Of a DNA stretch of 64,000 bases, positions 57,917 to 64,000 are shown piece by piece. The stretch covers positions 83,239 through 147,238 of the forward strand of contig BDDD01001814.1 of NCBI GenBank assembly GCA_001972305.1, given 5' to 3'. Below the pieces are notes generated by a model. It searched no databases and had not been told where the DNA came from. It was given only the letters and a program-made list of their open reading frames with translations. How positions within the stretch are numbered: position 1 is the stretch's first letter; the number at the start of each line of letters is the position of its first letter. A program made the position numbers and the translations under genes. The DNA is from Cephalotus follicularis. Taxonomy: Eukaryota > Streptophyta > Magnoliopsida > Oxalidales > Cephalotaceae.

Positions 57917-57921
57917 AAAAG
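57917..57921. repeat. TSD of element 3, right copy (AAAAG)
   Basis: Exact pair of 45190-45194. LTR5 resumes after it. Confidence 0.85.
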
Positions 57922-58324
57922 GGGCATAAAATTTGGGATTGAGGGAGAAAAAGGAGGAAGAAGAATCAGATTGGGAGAGAAAGAAAGATACATACGGGAT
58001 AGAGAGATGAGCAAATAAGTCTTTTAACCAAAAAAAAGGATTTTGTTTCTTAATAAAACAATTTTTCCATCTATACAATATTTGTTTCCTAATAAAACCC
58101 TTTTTACCTTGTTTATATTAAAACTAATTTTAATCAATTTAAAATGCCAAACAACAATTATTACTTATCTACAATTACATTTTATCAATTATCCAAAAGG
58201 CAACATAATTGGTATTATAAAGCCCAAAACACAAAAGTCCAAATAAAATTTTAAAATAGACCAACATAATAACAAAACAAATTAAAAATTCGAAAATATG
58301 CACACGAACAAACGGGGTATTACA

Positions 58325-58329
58325 GGATC
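58325..58329. repeat. TSD of solo LTR5, right copy
   Basis: GGATC, one mismatch from GGGTC at 40257-40261. Confidence 0.6.
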
Positions 58330-58358
58330 CCTGCCCTATAATGATTTCTTCATAAATA

Positions 58359-59417
58359 TGTTGGACATATTAAGTCTTGGTGAAATTTTTTAAAATCAAA
58401 TATCGGTTAGGTGTCTTTTACAATTTTTGGAAACACGTTAGCTTGATCTTACTTAATCAATATTTGAAGGGATACGTGGCATCACTAAAATGAGTTGGAC
58501 TCATTTAATTAAGAGTTATACTAAATATGTTTGACCAACCTTCAAAGCATCGACGCTTTTTGGAAAAGCGTCAATGCTTAAACCACATCTAAGCGTCAAT
58601 GCCTTGTGGAAAGGCGTCGACGCTTCTCCCGTCTAAGCGTCAATGCTTTTGGAAAAGTGTCGACGCTTAGAGCGGCAATGTGGATGCCTAATGTGGGTGC
58701 GCATTATGCACACGATCTCTCTCCCACTCCCAGTGGTTTTCACTTATTAGATAGTGGAATAGAGCACGTCAAGATCGTGCGAACATGGTTCCTTAGAGTA
58801 TGCTACATGATCTTCAGTGCATGAGTGGGTGAATAGAGAGAGATAGAAAGTGGCTGGCATAAAAATAGAAGAAAGTGACTTTTGGCGAAAAAAAAGTCGA
58901 ATGAGAATTCAAAGCAAAAAAAACTACATACAGTGTTATCCTTTCTTGATTTCTTCATCAAGATTGTAGCTAACCTAGGGTGGATTGTCATTGACAATCT
59001 TTGTCAATTCCAATCTTTTCTTTGTGAGATTTGTGTGTGTGATAGAGAAAACAAAGACATTGTTTTTTACATTATTGACTGGCGTTTTTGGAACTTGGTG
59101 ACTTGGAGGAACTTAAAGCTTGGTGGGTGTCTACTTAAGCTTGAATCAGGAAAGAACGAAGGAGCCATCACCATAAGGTATGAACTCTTTGTCTCTCTCT
59201 ATGTTGCCATGTAGTGTATCACTTTTGCATGTATCAGTGATACCAATTCAATTATGCTTATGATATGGTGATCCTTGTGACTTGTTCTTACTGAATTTGA
59301 CCTGTATGTTGGTGTTAGAAACCTATTCTTCTGCTACATATTAGTTTGCAAATTTTTGTTTGCATTTTTAACACCCTTTGGTCCGAATTTGGCTTTGGAG
59401 ATTTTTTACCATTCCCA
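58359..59417 (+). repeat. 5' LTR of the copia element
   Basis: TGTTGGACATATT at the start and CCATTCCCA at the end fit a copia LTR of 1059 bp, with the primer site 4 bases downstream. The start is inferred from the TG terminus; module copy C lies directly upstream, as in copy B, so the LTR could extend further left. It contains a motif array (58548-58672). Confidence 0.6.
58548..58672. repeat. GTCGAC-core motif array (copia LTR)
   Basis: Units: AGCATCGACGCTTT, AAGCGTCAATGCTT, AAGCGTCAATGCC, GGCGTCGACGCTT, AAGCGTCAATGCTTTT and AGTGTCGACGCTTAG, with TGGAAAAG between several of them. Confidence 0.8.
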
Positions 59418-59421
59418 ATAG

Positions 59422-59434
59422 TGGTATCGGAGCC
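59422..59434 (+). promoter_or_regulatory. Primer binding site of the copia element
   Basis: TGGTATCGGAGCC differs at one base from the initiator-Met site TGGTATCAGAGCC. Confidence 0.85.
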
Positions 59435-59715
59435 AACCACGTCATTCATAGTTGTATTATGATGCCTTGGATAATGACTGATTGGAAGTTTAATTGGTGG
59501 ATATTTTTGTATGGTTAAACTCATCCTATAGTGCTATAGTATGATTTGGTTGAAATATAAATGTTTTGCATAGTGCATTTGGTTTGGACTTGTTTTAGAA
59601 ACCTGTATAGTGCAATATACGGTATGCTAATGTTTGCAACATGCAGATAATTGGATTGCCTAAGTCCAATTCCTTGGAAAACTGATGTTTCTGGCATGGT
59701 GTCAACTAACAGCAA

Positions 59716-60009
59716 GTCTAAGCGTTGACGCTTATGGATAAAGTGTCAATGCTTGTCCAGATGACTTGTATTTTAGTGCTAATGGTTGTGTTAAGCGTTG
59801 AAGGTTTGTGGAAAACTATCGATGCTTAGGCACTACGTGTCAATGGTTTTATTTAAAACGTTGACGCTATAGGTTTATGCGTTGATGTTTCTGGTAAGCG
59901 TCGACAATAACCTAAGCGCTGAAAAAAACATTAAGCGTTAACCATTTGTGGCAAACTATCGACGCTTAGGCATTAAGCGTCGACGTTTTTGGAAAGCGTC
60001 GACGCCTAA
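59716..60009. repeat. GTCGAC-core motif array (copia leader)
   Basis: About a dozen units, for example AAGCGTTGACGCTTATGG, AAGTGTCAATGCTTG, CTATCGATGCTTAGGC, AAGCGTCGACAAT, CTATCGACGCTTAGGC, AAGCGTCGACGTTTTTGG and AAGCGTCGACGCC. Confidence 0.8.
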
Positions 60010-60812
60010 GACAAGAAATTATACTATTGCTAAATTTTGGAATTTTTGCATTAAGGCACTTGAAGGATAATTAATCATTACTTGATTTAGTGGGAGTTTG
60101 ACCTATAAACAACCTCTACTATTAAATTTTATAATTGGCTATTATGAGAGGCATCTGTGTATTGTTTTGAAGTTATATTAGATATGTTTTAATACTCTTA
60201 TACGCAATGGATGGCCTATAAGGATAAGACCTAGCTTTGGTTTTCTTTTGTGGGTGATTTAATTTATCTCTTATTCAATGGTCTGTAATAAGGTGCCTGT
60301 GTGCACCATTTTATTTTTCTTCTTATGTAATTTCTCCTTGATTTTTTGTATGTAATTTTCTTTTGAAATGTAAAGTTCTCTTTGTAAATGAAGACCTTGC
60401 AAGGAGAGATGGAAGAGAGGAGAAAAGAATTACAAGACTTTTGAAGGCCATGAATGCATGGTTCTGAATGTAATAGATAAATTTAATCATAGCACCTAGT
60501 AAGACCAAGTAGTGACTTTGGGCTCAACTCATTACTTATAGTGAAGTCCTTTCCATTCCATTGATTTATTTTTGAAATAAGTCCAATATGCATAAGATGG
60601 ATAGTCCAAATACACGTCATGCATGCAAAGCCATAATTAATTGGAATTGGGTAATGAAACCAATGAATTAATTAAAGGTTTGGTAATTAAAATTTGAGAC
60701 CGCAAATTCCGTGAATTAAATAATAAGTCTGTACGTAAGAACCCATGGAGTGGTTCCCTGTGGCCTTCCACAATTTTCGTTCAGTGGTGTACCTGGGTTA
60801 TTAGTTTGTCAT

Positions 60813-61108
60813 GTCCTAGCTGAGGCTGGTAACCTGTGGGACACTATGTCAACATCGGTGTTGGGAACCGCAAAGGGTGGCTATGTTTTAGCACTTGGAC
60901 ACGCATACGCGTGGGCGTTAAAACTAGTGTATTCCAATTATAATTGTGGGTGTTTGACTTATCGTGATTCTTATGGTTTGTTATGCCCTAGCTAAGGCCA
61001 CATTGAATCTAAGGCCGAATTTTATGATTGGATCTTGTATTGGATGCAAATTGGTAAGATAGCCTACCCATTAGATATATTATGGTTTTTGATGCCCTAG
61101 CTGAGGCC
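60813..61108 (+). repeat. Three copies of GCCCTAGCTGAGGCC in the copia leader
   Basis: GTCCTAGCTGAGGCT (60813), GCCCTAGCTAAGGCC (60984) and GCCCTAGCTGAGGCC (61094). Each follows a TATGGTTTGTTAT- or TTAGTTTGTCAT-like stretch. Confidence 0.75.
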
Positions 61109-61301
61109 ATAATATGATTGCGATGGACTCCAATCCCTACTAGGAAGTTGGACTTCTCGAGTTCCATATAGGGGTATGGGATACGATTAGAATAGTGGGA
61201 GGAACCATAAGCAATAAAGACCAAGTGTTATGGTTGTCATATATTAAAATTGAAATAAATGCTAACTCATCTTTATGTTTCCTTATCTAGGTTGCTAGAA
61301 A

Positions 61302-62050
61302 ATGGCTTTACAATCTGCTATGTCCTGCATTCTAGTGACAAACAAATTGATAGGCCCAAACTTTGTCGATTGGCAACGTAACCTCAAATTCATCCTAACG
61401 GCCAATAAATTAACGTATGTGATGAAATGGGAGCCTTCATCACTAGGTGATGATCCTACGCCTGATGAGTGTGACTGTCTGGCCATGTGGCTGGAGTACG
61501 ACGAGCAAGCTCGATGTATAGCCCTTTTGGGGATGACGTCAGAGCTATAACGCAAGTACGAGAAGATGGAGACCTTATCTGCTATACTACTCGATCTCGA
61601 GAAGATGTATGGGGATGGGTCTAGGACTCAGAGGATTAATCTCTCACGCAGGCTCTTCAGGGCGTAGATGCCAGAGGGAGGTTCGATCCATGATCATGGA
61701 CTAGAGATAATAGACATGATTGAGCAGGTTACTCAATTAGGTTTTGTCATGGATCACGATCTGTATATAGATCTTATCCTTACATCCCTCCCTGGATCAT
61801 TCTCACAGTTTGTGGAGTATTTTCACTTGATCGAGATAGAAGTAACTCTTACTGAGTTAGTTTCTATGTTGAGGCCGGCAGAGGCCAATCTTGACTCTAT
61901 GAAGTTAAAGATCCCAACCCAGGTGGGTAAGCTTGGAGCTACTGGGGATATTGCCAAGAATCGTATGAAGCAGCTGGCGGCTGAGGGTGCCTGCTTCTAG
62001 TGTGGTAAGACTGCACACTGGAAGAATGATTGTCGAGTTACTGGTGCTGG
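61302..62050 (+). pseudogene. Copia gag, broken
   Basis: It starts MALQSAMSCILVTNKLIGPN and contains the conserved copia gag region NFVDWQRNLKFILTANKL. Stops lie at 61548 and 61665 and inside the zinc knuckle, where CF*CGKTAHWKNDC has a stop as its third codon. All parts are in the same frame as protease and integrase. Confidence 0.85.
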
Positions 62051-62534
62051 AGTCTCTTCTGATGCTTCGCATGGTGCAAGCACATCAGGTATGTTCATGA
62101 TTGGACTTAATCTAGCTTTGAATAGTAGTTCTTCATGGGCATTGGATACTGGATGTGGAACTAACCTTTGCAATTCATTCCAGGGACTAAGAAAAGTTAG
62201 GAAGCTTGGAGCTGGAGACTTGGACTTGCGGCTTGGGGATGGATCTAAGATCATCGCTGAAGCTGTAGGGATTTGTGATGTTACTTTATGTTATTGTTAT
62301 GTTTTGACGCTTAATCATTGTTATTTTTTTTCAAACGTTGTAAGGAATGTTATAAGTGTTTCCTACTTATGTAATTTGGGCTTGGAGCTTAAATTTCAAG
62401 ACATTAGATGTTTTGTATTTTCTAACAATGTTTGTGTCGATAATGGTATTATCGATAATGGATTATTTGTCTTAAATACTGTACAATCTAAAGTCCTGTC
62501 CATAGAACAAAGTAATAAGAAAAGACCAAGATAA
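62051..62534 (+). pseudogene. Copia protease region
   Basis: SSSSWALDTGCGTNLCN carries the copia protease signature W..DTGC.T..C. It is followed by RLGDGSKIIAEAVG and the linker. It stops at 62532 and continues in the same frame into integrase. Confidence 0.85.
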
Positions 62535-63058
62535 ACTGAGCTAAATAAAACCTACACTTGGCATAGTAGACTTGGTCATCTTAGTGATGCTAGACTTACA
62601 CAGTTGGTTAAGGATAATCTTCTAGATATCCAGGACTTGGAGTCCTATCCAACATGTGAATCCTGTTTATTGGGAAAAATGACCAAATCTCCCTTCTCTG
62701 GTGAAGGAGAAAAGGCAATGCACTTACTGGGGTTAGTCCATACCGATGTATGTGGTCCTATGTCGGTCAGTGCACGACGGGGTTATGTCTACTTTATAAA
62801 CTTTACCGATGATTTATCTAGGTTTGGTTATGTGTACTTGATGAGACACAATTAGGAATCCTTTGAGAAATTTAAGGAGTTCAGACTTGAAGTTGAAAAG
62901 CAGACTGGTAAGTCAATTAAAATACTTCAGTCAGACCGACGTGGCGAGTACCTATGAGCTGAATTCTTAGGTTATCTTATAGATAACGAAATTCTATCTC
63001 AGTGGACATCTCCTGGAACACCACAACACAATGGCGTGTTCGAAAGGAGGAATCGGAC
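62535..63058 (+). pseudogene. Copia integrase, N-terminal half, interrupted
   Basis: The zinc-binding part reads TWHSRLGHLSDARL and CESCLLGKM (H, H, C, C ligands). The core has LVHTDVCGPM (first Asp), LQSDRRGEYL (second Asp) and GTPQHNGVFERRNRT (Glu in FERRN). Stops lie at 62853 and about 62955. The frame ends where an LTR5-family sequence inserted. Confidence 0.9.
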
Positions 63059-63367
63059 TGTAACACCCCCGAACGGCGGGAGTCGTTACGGTTTCATAAT
63101 CCGAAACTAAACATAACATATCTTATAACAAAGCTCGATTTTATTCCTTTTATCAAAATATTAGTTTATCTTTTAGTCAAATGCGTGATGGTCTAAACAT
63201 AAAATTTATAATCTAAGACATAGTCTGAAACTTTATTCATAAACTGAAAACTTAAACATAAACCAAAAACTTAAACATAATCCAAGGTCATAAACTGAAA
63301 GGCATAACATTGTTCAAAAGGGGTCCTAACATGACCATAAAATAAATAAACATAAACGGATCCATCT
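63059..63367 (-). repeat. LTR5-family LTR, end fragment
   Basis: TGTAACACCCCCGAACGGCG and the following 300 bp match the left end of solo LTR5 (40262-40580). It is interrupted at 63368. The five bases before it (CGGAC) would be the target duplication. Confidence 0.8.
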
Positions 63368-64000
63368 TGTAATACCCGGTTCGTTCGTAAATATATTTTT
63401 ACGGAATCGTAAATATTTTACGGATATTATATTTGTGTTTTCGGGCTTTTAATTTTGTTTAATTTTAAAAGTCCGGTTACCCGACGATTCGGGTTTATGT
63501 GAATTGTGCGGTATGATACCGGTCCGATATTTGGGTATGTTATGCTATGTTGGGTTTTATAAATTCTTATTTTAATCCAAAATTATTTTATTAAAAACAA
63601 ATTATTATTCTTTTATTTTAATATTCCTTATTTTTCCTTTTCATTATTAATTCATTTTATTATTATTTCTTTTTCTTTTCTTTTTCCTATTTTATCATTT
63701 TCTACCACTTTCACCTACTTCCTTCCACCACCATTCTTCTTTCCAGCAGATTTCTCCTCCCACCATCTGCAAAAGTCATGTTAGAATCTCTCTTTTTCAT
63801 TTCATAATCCATAAAAGTCTCATTCCATTTCCCTTTGTCAAATCTTGTCCCCCATTTCTTCATATTTGAGTGCCATTGTCATTTTTATATGATGCCACCA
63901 TCCCTATTGCAAACAAATCCGAAATTGCCTTGTTATTGTGCAAGAATCTGCTGTGTAAATCATTCTTCCAATTCCAGGAGGTAATCTCAATCCTTTAATT
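63368..64000 (+). repeat. Start of another gypsy-type LTR, runs off the window
   Basis: It starts TGTAATACCCGGTTCGTTCG, inserted in the opposite orientation into the LTR5-family LTR. It resembles the starts of the element 6 LTR and LTR5 (TGTAATAYCC). A pyrimidine-rich stretch (63600-63760) resembles the one in element 6. No genes. Confidence 0.65.

Larger units (their letters stand above)
40262..58324 (-). repeat. Solo LTR (LTR5), minus orientation, carrying nested insertions
   Basis: Its ends are TGTAACACCCTCG on the left and AACGGGGTATTACA on the right. Its own sequence is about 2.8 kb (40262-42518, 45045-45194, 57922-58324). Large parts match the 3' LTR of element 6 in inverted orientation, for example GCGGCTGAGCAAACCTCAG (40676) and the purine-rich block at 57930-58010. 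No internal region or second LTR is present, so it is a solo LTR produced by recombination between two LTRs. It contains a CAGTCGACTG array (41888-42078). Confidence 0.75.
59435..61301 (+). other. Long copia leader
   Basis: No open frame of interest lies between primer site and gag. It holds a motif array (59716-60009) and three copies of a GCCCTAGCTGAGGCC sequence (60813, 60984, 61094). Parts of 60750-61200 loosely resemble modules B and C, for example CCTAGCTGAGGCC near a GGACT then AGGAAGT pattern, compared with CTTGGCCAAGG near TCCAGAAAGTC. Confidence 0.6.
58359..63058 (+). mobile_element. Ty1/copia element, 5' part, interrupted at 63059
   Basis: Its order is LTR, Met-type primer site, a 1.9-kb leader, then gag, protease and integrase. 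Protease preceding integrase and the DTGC-type active site identify Ty1/copia. RT and RNase H would lie beyond the LTR5-family insertion, outside the window. Confidence 0.85.

Noticed and set aside
62091..62534. Functional protease gene
   Set aside because: It is the protease part of a copia polyprotein with stops on both sides in the same frame.

Overview
The window is plant nuclear DNA, most likely from a eudicot with a large repeat-rich genome. Almost all of it is LTR retrotransposons inserted into one another. The families are typical of plants: Ty3/gypsy chromoviruses of the Tekay/Del type (initiator-Met tRNA primer site, gag with two zinc knuckles, C-terminal chromodomain-like tail), Ty3/gypsy Athila-type elements (Asp tRNA primer site) and a Ty1/copia element. 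I see no host gene, rRNA, tRNA gene or CRISPR array. Every coding region is broken by stops, frameshifts, deletions or insertions.

Left nest (1-34621). A minus-strand Athila (call it Athila-M; right end at 34621, left end outside the window) holds a plus-strand Athila (Athila-P; right end at 27038). Athila-P is split at 437 by a minus-strand Tekay (Tekay-1, 437-20263). Tekay-1 is split in its RNase H region by a plus-strand Tekay (Tekay-2, 4869-14639). Target-site duplications (TSDs) support the order: AAGAT exact for Tekay-2, and CTACT/CTGCT for Tekay-1. Athila-M keeps gag, protease, RT, RNase H and integrase in decayed form. Athila-P has lost RT to integrase and has about 265 bp of unrelated, aromatic-rich sequence there.

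Middle (34622-40261). About 5.6 kb of older debris holds three diverged copies of a 0.8-0.95 kb module (one inverted), a copia-type LTR-like segment, and a decayed gypsy primer site and gag.

Right nest (40262-58324). A solo LTR (LTR5, TSD GGGTC/GGATC) holds a second solo LTR (LTR4, TSD AAAAC) and a minus-strand, internally deleted Tekay (element 3, TSD AAAAG). The 3' LTR of element 3 is in turn split by a plus-strand element with almost no coding capacity (element 6), which carries five 30-bp tandem repeats and 3.8-kb LTRs. At 58359-63058 a Ty1/copia element (LTR, primer site, long leader, gag-protease-integrase in one frame with stops) is cut by an LTR5-family sequence, which is cut at 63368 by another LTR running off the window.

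The most unusual signal is a set of irregular arrays built on the palindromic core GTCGAC (GCGTCGACGC, GACGTCGATGTC, CAGTCGACTG and decayed forms). They recur in the LTRs or leaders of Tekay, Athila and copia elements and in both solo LTRs, so they cross lineages that are otherwise unrelated. Within the Tekay LTRs they occupy two matching positions, and the bases flanking the core differ by family while being consistent inside each family.
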